From positions 38,267 through 102,266 of the forward strand of contig JAVXEO010000002.1 of assembly GCA_036658435.1 (NCBI GenBank): a DNA stretch of 64,000 bases. The letters run 5' to 3'. Below the pieces are notes generated by a model. The model ran no database searches, was not told the origin of the DNA, and was given only the letters and a program-made list of their open reading frames with translations. Source of the DNA: DIGJ01 sp036658435 (GTDB lineage Bacteria; Bacillota; Clostridia; Lachnospirales; Lachnospiraceae). This document shows, in pieces, positions 52,356 to 59,633 of the stretch; position 1 is the stretch's first letter, and each line of letters opens with the position of its first letter. The translations under genes and the position numbers were made by a program.

Positions 52356-52593
52356 CAGTCTGGATTGGAAGAACTATGGCATAGATTCCATTATCAATAC
52401 CGTGGTCCATCACAAACATCTTGGAAACGGAACGATTATATTAATGCATAACGGTGCCTCTTATACAAAAGATGCCCTGCCACTGATTATCAAAGGACTA
52501 AAAGACAAGGGCTACGAACTTGTTCCTGTTTCCCAGCTGATTTTAAGAGAAAATTATCAAATGAATCACGAAGGGCGGCAGATTCCAAAATGA
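52354..52593 (+). pseudogene. pdaB: C-terminal part of split pdaB-like polysaccharide deacetylase
   Basis: From GAC at 52354 the frame codes DSLDWKNYGIDSIINTVVHH, then NGTIILMHNGASYTKDALPL and DKGYELVPVSQLIL: the end of a PdaB-type deacetylase with motif 4 (DSLDWK) and motif 5 (LMHNG). The 79 codons follow on from the left half in frame if the element is removed. An upstream ATG at 52276 lies inside the element and has no ribosome-binding site, so this half is probably not translated alone. A strong terminator follows at 52603-52656. Family members have both halves uninterrupted. Confidence 0.9.
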
Positions 52594-52602
52594 ATTTTAT
52601 AT

Positions 52603-52656
52603 AAAAAGCCCCCAAAATGTAAATTTTATCTTCTTACATTTTGGGGGTATTTTTAT
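52603..52656. terminator. Bidirectional terminator between pdaB and pyridoxal kinase gene
   Basis: CCCCCAAAATGTAA pairs perfectly with TTACATTTTGGGGG around an 11-nt loop, with A-run before and T-run after. Confidence 0.92.
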
Positions 52657-53483
52657 TTTAAACGATAAAGTACTTCTTCAAAGCACACACCATCTTCTTG
52701 TGGAATGTGATATTTTTCAGTAAGACCAATACATTCTTTTATAAATGAAGATGCTTTTCCAACAGAATCACAAAATGGAACCCCATTTACACAGTCTGCC
52801 GCTAAAATAGCCGCATAAATATCTCCGGTTCCTGCCCTTTCTTTTCCAACCCGTTTTACTTTTAAAATTTTTGGTTCCTTACCATCTTCGTATACCACAT
52901 TTCCAATATACGTTCCCATATGGATCCCTGAAATGGCGACTTTCTTAGAACCCATTTTGGTAAGTTTTTCCGCCATGGTAAAAAGTTCTTCCCGGCTCCA
53001 ATTTTCCTTTTTATAAGGTGTTCCCGTTAAAATGCATCCCTCCGTCAAATTAGGAGTAATAATGTCTGCATAACCCACCAGTTTCTTCATTTCTTCACAC
53101 ATTTCGTTGTTATAGGTTATATATGGTTTTCCATCTTCTCCCATAACCGGATCCAAAATAATCTTGGTATCCTTGCCTGCAAAATCATGAATGAACTTCT
53201 CTACCACCTGTATCTGGCGTATTGAACCAAGAAATCCGGAAGTAATGCCTTCAAAATAGAGATTCAATTTCTTCCATTGATCGATATATTCCTGCATTTT
53301 ATCTGTATAATCGTCAAAAAAATAGGAGTCATATCCGGTATGGTTGGAAAAAATAGAAGTTGGTACCGGACAACATTGAAGCTTCATATGTGAAATAATG
53401 GGAAGGGATACCGTTATGGAACAGCGCCCAAATCCTGAAATGTCATTAATTACTGCAATTTTTTTTTGTCTGTTATGGGACAT
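52653..53483 (-). CDS. Pyridoxal/pyridoxamine kinase
   Basis: 276 aa. The ribokinase-fold vitamin B6 kinase pattern is clear: IAVINDISGFGRCSITVSLP at the start, the TSIFSNHTGYDSYFF region, KIILDPVMGEDGKPYITYN, DIITPNLTEGCILTG and the catalytic anion-hole motif ERAGTGDIYAAILAA. It phosphorylates B6 vitamers to supply PLP, used here for example by DapL. It is downstream of the GGDEF gene across an unusual AT-only repeat tract. The symbol (pdxK or pdxY) cannot be decided from sequence alone. Confidence 0.9.
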   Translation of the reverse strand: MSHNRQKKIAVINDISGFGRCSITVSLPIISHMKLQCCPVPTSIFSNHTGYDSYFFDDYTDKMQEYIDQWKKLNLYFEGITSGFLGSIRQIQVVEKFIHDFAGKDTKIILDPVMGEDGKPYITYNNEMCEEMKKLVGYADIITPNLTEGCILTGTPYKKENWSREELFTMAEKLTKMGSKKVAISGIHMGTYIGNVVYEDGKEPKILKVKRVGKERAGTGDIYAAILAADCVNGVPFCDSVGKASSFIKECIGLTEKYHIPQEDGVCFEEVLYRLK

Positions 53484-53494
53484 TTTAGTAACCT

Positions 53495-53607
53495 TCTCTT
53501 CTTTTTATCTTTTAATCTTTTTAATTTTTTTATCTTTTTATCTTTTTATCCTTTTATCTTTTAATCTTTTTAATTTTTTTATCTTTTAATCTTTTTAATC
53601 TTTTAAT
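53495..53607. repeat. Low-complexity T/A/C repeat tract upstream of pyridoxal kinase gene
   Basis: The tract is built of 9-10 nt units such as CTTTTTAT and CTTTTAAT. A 27-bp block TCTTTTAATCTTTTTAAT plus TTTTTTATC occurs exactly twice, at 53508-53534 and 53557-53583. It forms the gap between the GGDEF gene and the kinase gene and lies in the 5' untranslated part of the latter. On the minus strand it is purine-only apart from T. Confidence 0.9.
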
Positions 53608-55000
53608 CCCTGCAGATGCTATGAAGTTTTTTGTATTTGTACATACGTTCATCGGCAATTTTACTCAGTTCTGTAAAATCACTTCCATCCTCAGGAAATT
53701 GTGCAATTCCATAACTAAATGAAATTTGTACGGATTGTCCTTCTGCTTCGCAAGGCAGTTCCAATAATTGTTCCAGACAATTTTCGAACTTATTCTTCAG
53801 TTCTTCACAGGAAGTTTGAAAATAAACACCGCAAAACTCATCTCCGCCTACACGAGCAATAAAATCATTTCCTCCCGATAACCTTTTTAAAACAAAGGCT
53901 ACTTTTTTTATTGCAGCATCTCCCAAATGGTGTCCATAATAGTCGTTAATCCACTTGAGCCGGTCTAAATCAAAAACTACCACCCAGAAATTATCTTTCC
54001 TGCGTGTATATTTTTCTTCTATCTTAGCAAAAGCATCATTAAAATAAGTACGATTGTACATATCGGTTAATGCATCATATTTCGATAAATACTTCGCTTT
54101 TTCATATAGTAACTGGTTGGATATTGCTATTTCCACACAGTTTCTGATAAATTCCATGGTTTTAATATCGTCTTCCGTAAACATATTAACTTCCAGTGAA
54201 TCTACATTTATCATTCCAAACAGCTCTCCCTTAATACGAATGGGAACCGTCATGGTAGATTTAATTAACCTGGACTCCCCAAACTTCGTGTTTACCGGAT
54301 AGAAGCGATCATACAAAGAGATATTTCCCATATATTTTATCTGGTCCATCTTGCCATCGGTCATCTTATAAAGCGTAGAAGCCTCTTTCGGTAAAACGAA
54401 GCCCTCTATATCCTTAGAAAAACCAATATGTGCTGCAATTCGAAAAAAGTCACCATCAAAAGTAAAAATAGAACCCAAATCTGCATTTTCAATACAATTC
54501 AACGCATTTCTAAGTATTAAATCATAAATCTTATTAATATTTTCCACTTCAACAACGGACTGGCTGATTTCTAACATAAGTTCCCTTACTTTTGACAAGT
54601 GCATAAGATTATATTCAATATCCCTTTTTTCCGTAATATCATATAATTGTACAAAAAAACATGCTTCACCCTTATACTCTATCGTCTTACTCATATACTC
54701 TACAATAATCTCGTCTCCATTTTTCTTCTTTGCAGAAAATTCACATTTTTTAAGATCACTCCGATTTTCCACCCTGCTTCTAATTTCATGAAACCAATTC
54801 AAATACAGCTCCTTTGTCTCGTTATCCGAAGCTAATTTTTTTATTTCATCCATTGAAACATAGGAATAATCAAACATATCGCAACAGGCTTTATTAAAAT
54901 ATAGGAGCGTTTCTTCTTTAAAAATGACAATTGGAACGGATATTGTAGTATCCAATACATAAAACATTTCTTCCGTTATTACATCATACATTTGATTCAT
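53603..55000 (-). CDS. Diguanylate cyclase with PAS and GAF sensor domains
   Basis: 465 aa. Residues about 10-125 form a PAS domain (LDTTISVPIVIFKEETLLYF ... FFVQLYDITEKRD), about 135-300 a GAF domain (LMLEISQSVVEVENINKIY, STMTVPIRIKGELFGMINVD), and about 305-460 a GGDEF domain with the intact active site ARVGGDEFCGVYF. The product inhibition site (RxxD five residues upstream) is replaced by GGND, so feedback inhibition is probably lost. It should make c-di-GMP in the cytoplasm, read by the PilZ protein at 38238 or others. It lies 19 nt after trpS in the same direction. Confidence 0.92.
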   Translation of the reverse strand: MNQMYDVITEEMFYVLDTTISVPIVIFKEETLLYFNKACCDMFDYSYVSMDEIKKLASDNETKELYLNWFHEIRSRVENRSDLKKCEFSAKKKNGDEIIVEYMSKTIEYKGEACFFVQLYDITEKRDIEYNLMHLSKVRELMLEISQSVVEVENINKIYDLILRNALNCIENADLGSIFTFDGDFFRIAAHIGFSKDIEGFVLPKEASTLYKMTDGKMDQIKYMGNISLYDRFYPVNTKFGESRLIKSTMTVPIRIKGELFGMINVDSLEVNMFTEDDIKTMEFIRNCVEIAISNQLLYEKAKYLSKYDALTDMYNRTYFNDAFAKIEEKYTRRKDNFWVVVFDLDRLKWINDYYGHHLGDAAIKKVAFVLKRLSGGNDFIARVGGDEFCGVYFQTSCEELKNKFENCLEQLLELPCEAEGQSVQISFSYGIAQFPEDGSDFTELSKIADERMYKYKKLHSICRD

Positions 55001-55019
55001 TTACAGCACCCCTGCTTTA

Positions 55020-56027
55020 TCATCGTATTCTTTCTGTTAATCCAACTTTCTTTTGAACTTTTCGAAGTGTCTTATTGGCATAATACTGTGCCTTTTCATC
55101 ATTTGTCTTTATCATAGAGTCCAAGAAGGCTTTGTCCTTGGTTAACTCTTCAAAACGTTGGTGTAATGGCTTTAAGGAATCTGCAACTATTTCTCCAACG
55201 GCTGCTTTAAAATCACCATAGCCTTTTCCCTCAAAATCACGTTCGATCTCTTCTGTACTTTTTTCTGTGGTTGCACCATAAATATCCATAAGATTGCTGA
55301 TTCCCGGTTTCTCTTTCATATCATAACGAACCATATTATCGGAATCGGTAACCGCTCTCTTAAACTTGCGGAGTATCGTATCGGTATCATCCAGTAGAAA
55401 AATCGTTGCATTTATATTTTCATCCGATTTTGACATTTTTTTAACTGGTTCTTGCAAGCTCATAATCTTTGCACCGGATTTTCCTATATAAGGTTCCGGA
55501 ATGGTAAAGACCTCCCCATATATATTATTAAAGCGTTCTGCTATGTCTCTGCATATCTCTAAATGCTGTTTTTGGTCTACACCGATTGGAACTACATCTG
55601 CCTGATATAATAAAATATCCGCAGCCATAAGAACCGGATAAGTATATAAACCGGCATTGATGTTGTCTGCATGTTTTGCTGACTTGTCCTTAAACTGTGT
55701 CATACGGTTCAGTTCACCCATATAAGTAAAGCAGTCAAGAATCCACCCAAGTTCTGCATGACCGGAAACGTGTGACTGGTAGTAGATACAATTTTTCTCC
55801 GGATCCAGACCTGCTGCTACATAAAGTGCATATAAATTACGTGCATTCTTACGAAATGCTGCCGGCTCCTGTCGCTGAGTCAGGGAATGTAAATCCATAA
55901 CACCATATAAGCATTCATATTCATCGCTCAAAGAAACCCAATTTTTTAGTGCTCCTAAATAGTTTCCAAGGGTTAATGTACCCGTTGCCTGCATTCCACT
56001 AAATAATATTTTCTTTCCGTCTAACAT
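55020..56027 (-). CDS. trpS: Tryptophanyl-tRNA synthetase
   Basis: 335 aa, normal length for a class I tryptophanyl-tRNA synthetase. The HIGH-type motif is in GMQATGTLTLGNYLGALKNW and the KMSKS motif in PVKKMSKSDENINATIF. Other family phrases are YPVLMAADILLYQADVVPIG and VDQKQHLEICRDIAERFN. It charges tRNA-Trp. A promoter at 56062-56090 gives a leader of about 30 nt, which is too short for a T-box. It heads the trpS-GGDEF-B6 kinase transcript. Confidence 0.97.
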   Translation of the reverse strand: MLDGKKILFSGMQATGTLTLGNYLGALKNWVSLSDEYECLYGVMDLHSLTQRQEPAAFRKNARNLYALYVAAGLDPEKNCIYYQSHVSGHAELGWILDCFTYMGELNRMTQFKDKSAKHADNINAGLYTYPVLMAADILLYQADVVPIGVDQKQHLEICRDIAERFNNIYGEVFTIPEPYIGKSGAKIMSLQEPVKKMSKSDENINATIFLLDDTDTILRKFKRAVTDSDNMVRYDMKEKPGISNLMDIYGATTEKSTEEIERDFEGKGYGDFKAAVGEIVADSLKPLHQRFEELTKDKAFLDSMIKTNDEKAQYYANKTLRKVQKKVGLTERIR

Positions 56028-56061
56028 ACTATTTTCCTTTCTATTGCATTAATCTAAAAAA

Positions 56062-56090
56062 ATTGTACTCTATTTAATAGCATATGTCTA
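56062..56090 (-). promoter_or_regulatory. Promoter of trpS
   Basis: On the minus strand TAGACA (56085-56090) and TACAAT (56062-56067) are separated by exactly 17 nt. The promoter lies in the 130-nt divergent region shared with the gene at 56158. Confidence 0.6.
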
Positions 56091-56157
56091 GCTCATATGG
56101 TCATTTTTTATGATTTCCTTCATATAATAAATAAGAATAGGAAATGGAGTTTTTCTA

Positions 56158-56604
56158 ATGGCAAACCAAGAATTTATGAATCATCATAGTCTCGAACTCT
56201 TACAAGCAGCACTTCCTTTCATGACCCCTTCTATCCAAAAATCGATTGAAGTGGTTTCGAAAGCAGAAGAATTTATGGAGACCATAAGATCACCAAATCC
56301 AAGCAGTGAATTGTCTGCAATGAGTCTTTCTTCTGATTCCATGAATCTGGAGGATATGCTGCTGCAAATGAAAAATGTTGGAAATAAAAAAGAACAGGAA
56401 AGTATGGATAACATGATTAATTTTATAAAAATGCAAAAAATGTTTCAGAGTTATCGTACTTTTATGAGTACAAAACAAGATTCCGATGCATCTTCTGGTT
56501 CTTCTAAGGATAGCATGACCGAGTTTCTCTTATCCCAGTTAACGCCGGAACAGCGAAGTAACTTCGAAAATATTAATATCGTTTTAAATGCGATGAATAA
56601 TTAA
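56158..56604 (+). CDS. Hypothetical protein, first gene of a two-gene unit
   Basis: 148 aa, helical and Met/Ser/Asn-rich. I do not recognise it. The N-terminal half has HSLELLQAALPFMTPSIQKS followed by IEVVSKAEEFMETI, which looks like amphipathic helices; a Ser-rich linker (SDASSGSSKDS near residue 110) precedes LLSQLTPEQRSNFENI. No membrane segment, signal peptide or cysteine is present. A CATATAAT sequence about 30 nt upstream could serve as a -10 box (sigma-A or sigma-E type). The next gene follows after 18 nt with its own GGAGG. Confidence 0.7.
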   Translation: MANQEFMNHHSLELLQAALPFMTPSIQKSIEVVSKAEEFMETIRSPNPSSELSAMSLSSDSMNLEDMLLQMKNVGNKKEQESMDNMINFIKMQKMFQSYRTFMSTKQDSDASSGSSKDSMTEFLLSQLTPEQRSNFENINIVLNAMNN

Positions 56605-56622
56605 AGGAGGAGAATTATCACA

Positions 56623-56910
56623 ATGGAAGATCTATCATGGATACATAGTCCTGCTTTAAAAGGCATACACCCAAAAAAATTAGAAGCCATGGCTTCTCTT
56701 GTTAAAAATACCGAAGGGAAGCCAATTGCACAGTCCATTCCTTTTTTAATGCAGACAAATAAGCATCTGCAAGGAGAAGGTCTGGTTTTTACAGAAGAAG
56801 AAACAGCTTTAATTATGGATATTTTAACCCGTGATATGAGTGTATCAGAAAAAGAACAAATTACACGTATGAAAACTCTTTTTCGTCAGAAATCGAAATC
56901 AGGATTATAA
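56623..56910 (+). CDS. Hypothetical protein, second gene of a two-gene unit
   Basis: 95 aa, with AAAGGAGGAG before the ATG. I do not recognise it. It is helical, with KGIHPKKLEAMASLVKNTEG, then FTEEETALIMDILTRDMS, and a basic C-terminus (RMKTLFRQKSKSG). The prediction of two or three long helices resembles the partner gene, so the two products may form a complex. A strong terminator follows at 56920-56963. Confidence 0.7.
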   Translation: MEDLSWIHSPALKGIHPKKLEAMASLVKNTEGKPIAQSIPFLMQTNKHLQGEGLVFTEEETALIMDILTRDMSVSEKEQITRMKTLFRQKSKSGL

Positions 56911-56917
56911 GCACGTA

Positions 56918-56965
56918 AAAGCAGGAAGCCTTTTTACTTATAAAATGGGCTTCCTGTTTTTTATT
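56918..56965. terminator. Terminator between the hypothetical operon and the DHH gene
   Basis: GCAGGAAGCC pairs with GGCTTCCTG-type sequence, followed by TTTTTTA; an A-run precedes it, so it can also serve the DHH gene on the minus strand. Confidence 0.85.
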
Positions 56966-56981
56966 CATTTTCTACGATGTT

Positions 56982-57890
56982 CTATCCAATTAGTTCTTTC
57001 ATAAGCTGAGGAACTTTCGTATCCATTTCTTCATTGGAAAACTGGCAGGTTCCCACTGCCTTATGTCCTCCGCCACCGTATTTTAGCATAAGATTTCCCA
57101 CATCAATATGAGACGTTTTATTTAAAATACTATAGCCTACTGCAACGGAACAGCCTTGGCCGCCTTTTCCATTTACAATCCAGGCAGAAATATTTTGTTC
57201 CGGATACATACTGTAAATTAAAAAACGATTTCCAGAATAGATAGGGTCAACTCCACGAAGATCTGAAATAATAACCTCTTTCTTTATCTCCGTATGAGCC
57301 TCAATCATTTTCATGAATTTTTCTGTCTGCTCGTAATAAATTTCTATTCTTTCTTTCATATCCGGCAGATTGAGAATTTCCGTTGTGGACATGGTTCTGC
57401 AAGCATCGATTAATTTCTCCATCAACTGATAGTTTGATATGGTAAAGTTTCTCCATCTTCCCAATCCGGTTCTAGGATCCATTAAGTATCCAATTAAAAT
57501 CCAGCCCTCCGGGTGTTGAATTTCCTCAATGGTAAGGTTTCCAGCATCTACTTTATCTACAGCAATCATCATTTCTGTAAAGTGAGGGAATTTTTCTTTT
57601 CCCCCGTAGTATTCATAAATTATGCGTGCACAGGAAGGCGTAATTCTGCTTTCCCCCTTATACTTTCCCTTTAACTCATTTCTCAAGTATTCACTGGAAT
57701 GATGGTCAAACCATAGACCACATCCTTCTACAAAAGGTACATTCGCCAAGCAATCGTCTTCTGTTACTTCAATTAATCCATCTTGCAAATCCTTTGGATG
57801 TGCAAATTTCCAGTTGTCAATAATTCCTGCTTCTTTTAGTAAAGCCGCGCATACCAATCCATCAAAATCAGAACGTGTTACTAACCTCAT
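56982..57890 (-). CDS. DHH/DHHA1 family phosphoesterase
   Basis: 302 aa. The family motifs are in order: LVTRSDFDGLVCAALL near the start, LWFDHHSSEY (DHH) near residue 80, then the C-terminal DHHA1 motif KYGGGGHKAVGTCQF near 280. Such enzymes are manganese-dependent phosphoesterases that act on nanoRNA, cyclic dinucleotides or polyphosphate; this one has neither membrane segments nor PAS or GGDEF domains, so it is not a GdpP-type protein. The substrate cannot be fixed from sequence. It is a single-gene unit. Confidence 0.88.
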   Translation of the reverse strand: MRLVTRSDFDGLVCAALLKEAGIIDNWKFAHPKDLQDGLIEVTEDDCLANVPFVEGCGLWFDHHSSEYLRNELKGKYKGESRITPSCARIIYEYYGGKEKFPHFTEMMIAVDKVDAGNLTIEEIQHPEGWILIGYLMDPRTGLGRWRNFTISNYQLMEKLIDACRTMSTTEILNLPDMKERIEIYYEQTEKFMKMIEAHTEIKKEVIISDLRGVDPIYSGNRFLIYSMYPEQNISAWIVNGKGGQGCSVAVGYSILNKTSHIDVGNLMLKYGGGGHKAVGTCQFSNEEMDTKVPQLMKELIG

Positions 57891-57946
57891 ATGACAATCT
57901 CCTTCGTGTATATTTTATTACAGTATACCATTTTAGACCCGGACTC

Positions 57947-58996
57947 TCAATACCTTTTCTCACAAAAACATTCTTTTGAACATTCTTTTGGACATTCTCC
58001 ACAGATTTTGCAGATTTCTTTTACCAGTGCCAGTTTGTCATACAAGGCGATTTCTAAATGAGTAACATCCACAACCACTTGATTTACTACTTTATTAACC
58101 TCTAAAATTTTGTTAATATCCTTCGTCCCGGCTATAACCTTTTGTAATTTTTCTCCTTCTGCATTGAGAATATGAGCCAGTGCCATCTCCATAATAGCGA
58201 TAGACTCTATAATATCGTTGCAAGAAGGCGTCGGTGATGGACACGGTTTTTCTTCACAGTCTCTATGGCAAATACAAAAATTGCATTCATTGATATTTAA
58301 ACTTGCAGCATTCATCTCCCATTCCAGTAAGTATGTATGCCCACAATTTTTAACTGCCAAAATATAGCATACATATTTTGTTTCACATTCCGTCTTACAA
58401 GGGTAAAAGAGAATACTTCGAACATAATATTCCGGTGGGACTTCATATTTTTCTTTTACTTCATCCTCGCATCCATAAATAGAAATACTTTGAGTTTTTC
58501 CCTGGATGGTTGTAAGAATATAATCCGGTGCTATGGATACAACTCCTATATTTACTTCGCAGCACCCTTTTTGCAGGATCCTTTGTTTGGTACAGTCCAG
58601 GGTATCCATTTGCACAATGCGGTTCGTAAATGCGATCACTAAGGAATGGCTCTGGCAGTCATAAGATACTCCCACAATTATACCATCACAGTTATTGTAC
58701 TGGCAAACCATAAGGCAGTCAATTTCCATAAATTTACTATCTAATTTAAAGACCTTGCAGGGATTTCTTTCACTTGCTGCCCAAAAACAGTTTTCCTTAT
58801 TATCATAACAAATGCTGTTATATACTCTTTTGGTTTTATAACACCCCACCTCACAAAAGCAAATATCGTACTTTATGATTTCGCATATATTTGTGCAGGT
58901 AAAATAAAAGTAACAGCCGTCAAAGGCTATACCATTATATTTTGAATCATACTTTCCGGATATTAAGGTTTCATTTTTTATTGTTAACTTATTCAT
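57947..58996 (-). CDS. Cysteine-rich protein, probable spore coat/exosporium component
   Basis: 349 aa with 33 cysteines by my count (about 9 percent), spread through a beta-rich body (residues 1-255) that looks like a poorly conserved propeller (YNGIAFDGCYFYFTCTN, VGVSYDCQSHSLVIAFTNR, KTQSISIYGC). A Cys-rich hinge (CNFCICHRDCEEKPCPSP) joins a helical C-terminal domain of about 70 residues (IAIMEMALAHILNAEGEKLQ, VVDVTHLEIALYDKLALV) that is shared with the 91-aa protein encoded divergently at 59149. Similar ALAHILNAEGEKLQ domains occur in clostridial and Bacillus spore-surface proteins as far as I recall. The tail is CKICGECPKECSKECFCE. A sigma-K-like promoter is found upstream. Confidence 0.8.
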   Translation of the reverse strand: MNKLTIKNETLISGKYDSKYNGIAFDGCYFYFTCTNICEIIKYDICFCEVGCYKTKRVYNSICYDNKENCFWAASERNPCKVFKLDSKFMEIDCLMVCQYNNCDGIIVGVSYDCQSHSLVIAFTNRIVQMDTLDCTKQRILQKGCCEVNIGVVSIAPDYILTTIQGKTQSISIYGCEDEVKEKYEVPPEYYVRSILFYPCKTECETKYVCYILAVKNCGHTYLLEWEMNAASLNINECNFCICHRDCEEKPCPSPTPSCNDIIESIAIMEMALAHILNAEGEKLQKVIAGTKDINKILEVNKVVNQVVVDVTHLEIALYDKLALVKEICKICGECPKECSKECFCEKRY

Positions 58997-59040
58997 ATTG
59001 TAGTCCTTCCTTAAAAAAACTCTCTTTCCACTTTCTTTAC

Positions 59041-59067
59041 AATATATGTTGCTTCCTACCTAATCGT
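59041..59067 (-). promoter_or_regulatory. Sigma-K-like promoter of the Cys-rich protein gene
   Basis: On the minus strand AC (59066-59067) is followed after 17 nt by CATATATT (59041-59048), close to the sigma-K consensus AC-N17-CATANNNTA except the last base. The start codon is about 45 nt downstream. Confidence 0.4.
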
Positions 59068-59088
59068 GAATTTTTTTTTAATACTTTC

Positions 59089-59115
59089 ACAAAATTATAA
59101 TTTACACATACCATA
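59089..59115 (+). promoter_or_regulatory. Sigma-K-like promoter of the 91-aa gene
   Basis: AC at 59089-59090 and CATACCATA at 59107-59115 with 16 nt between fit the sigma-K consensus with a perfect -10. A TATAAT lies at 59123-59128 but without a good -35. The ATG is at 59149. Confidence 0.45.
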
Positions 59116-59148
59116 TAGATATATAATCAAAATAAAGGAGAACACAAT

Positions 59149-59424
59149 ATGTCAATGCCCATTATTATCCCTAGCACAACTACACGGGATCAGGCCGTTA
59201 CTGATTTAATCGCATCTGTTGCTTTGGAGGAAACCGCACTTTCTCATATTTTAAATGCAGAGGGCGAAAAGCTCCAGGTTTTCATTGCAATACAAAGCGT
59301 AACTCCGGAGGAATTATTATCTGTTAACAAATCTGTCCAGTCTATGGTAAATGCCGTAACCCGCCTTGAAATGGTTCTTCAGGCAAAGCTTGAGCTTGTA
59401 TCCTGTGAGTTTTGTGCTAACTAG
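59149..59424 (+). CDS. Small helical protein sharing the ALSHILNAEGEKLQ domain
   Basis: 91 aa, AAAGGAG before the ATG. Residues about 20-85 match the C-terminal domain of the divergent Cys-rich protein: VALEETALSHILNAEGEKLQ, then LLSVNKSVQSMVNAVTRLEM and LQAKLELV, ending in SCEFCAN. It is the stand-alone form of that domain, with a leading Pro/Ile/Thr-rich segment (MSMPIIIPSTTTRDQ). Together with the sigma-K-like promoter this suggests a spore outer-layer protein made in the mother cell, but the evidence is indirect. Confidence 0.78.
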   Translation: MSMPIIIPSTTTRDQAVTDLIASVALEETALSHILNAEGEKLQVFIAIQSVTPEELLSVNKSVQSMVNAVTRLEMVLQAKLELVSCEFCAN

Positions 59425-59452
59425 AAAGAATCTCCTCTTGTTCTAATTATTT

Positions 59453-59506
59453 AAAAAAGGCTATGCAGCAACGGTTAAATAACCGCCTTGCATAGCCTTT
59501 TTTTTA
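59453..59506. terminator. Strong terminator after the 91-aa gene
   Basis: AAAAAAGGCTATGCA pairs with TTGCATAGCCTTTTTTTT (one mismatch), and a smaller hairpin CGGTTAAATAACCG sits inside the loop. A long T-run follows. Confidence 0.9.
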
Positions 59507-59513
59507 ATAGTAA

Positions 59514-59623
59514 AGTGCTCCTATTACATAAAAGCACTCCGCTGTGGGTGCGCACGCTGCGCTAAGGAATATGGTCACTGAAGTGACCGCGCTTTGGCGC
59601 AAGAGTCTGCAAAGCAGGCTCTT
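59514..59623. repeat. Array of five small hairpins (structured intergenic element)
   Basis: Five consecutive short inverted repeats occur in 110 nt: AGTGCT/AGCACT (59514-59519 with 59533-59538), the palindrome GTGCGCAC (59548-59555), GGTCACT/AGTGACC (59573-59588), GCGC/GCGC (59589-59600) and AAGAG-CTGC/GCAG-CTCTT (59601-59623). It lies between the terminator of the 91-aa gene and the stop of the GGGtGRT gene. The GC content is clearly above its surroundings. It has no coding frame with a ribosome-binding site. It may be a REP-like or MITE-like repeat, or a structured 3' end of the GGGtGRT transcript. Confidence 0.6.
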
Positions 59624-59633
59624 TATCCCTTTC

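Noticed and set aside
48846..52593. Simple decayed pseudogene of pdaB
   Set aside because: Both halves are free of other lesions, the reading phase is exactly conserved across the direct repeat, and paired att sites plus an intact recombinase are present.
53495..53607. CRISPR-like repeat array
   Set aside because: The units are short, AT-only and without unique spacers, and there are no cas genes.
56028..56157. T-box riboswitch upstream of trpS
   Set aside because: The promoter leaves a leader of only about 30 nt and no T-box sequence (TGGNACCGCG) is seen.
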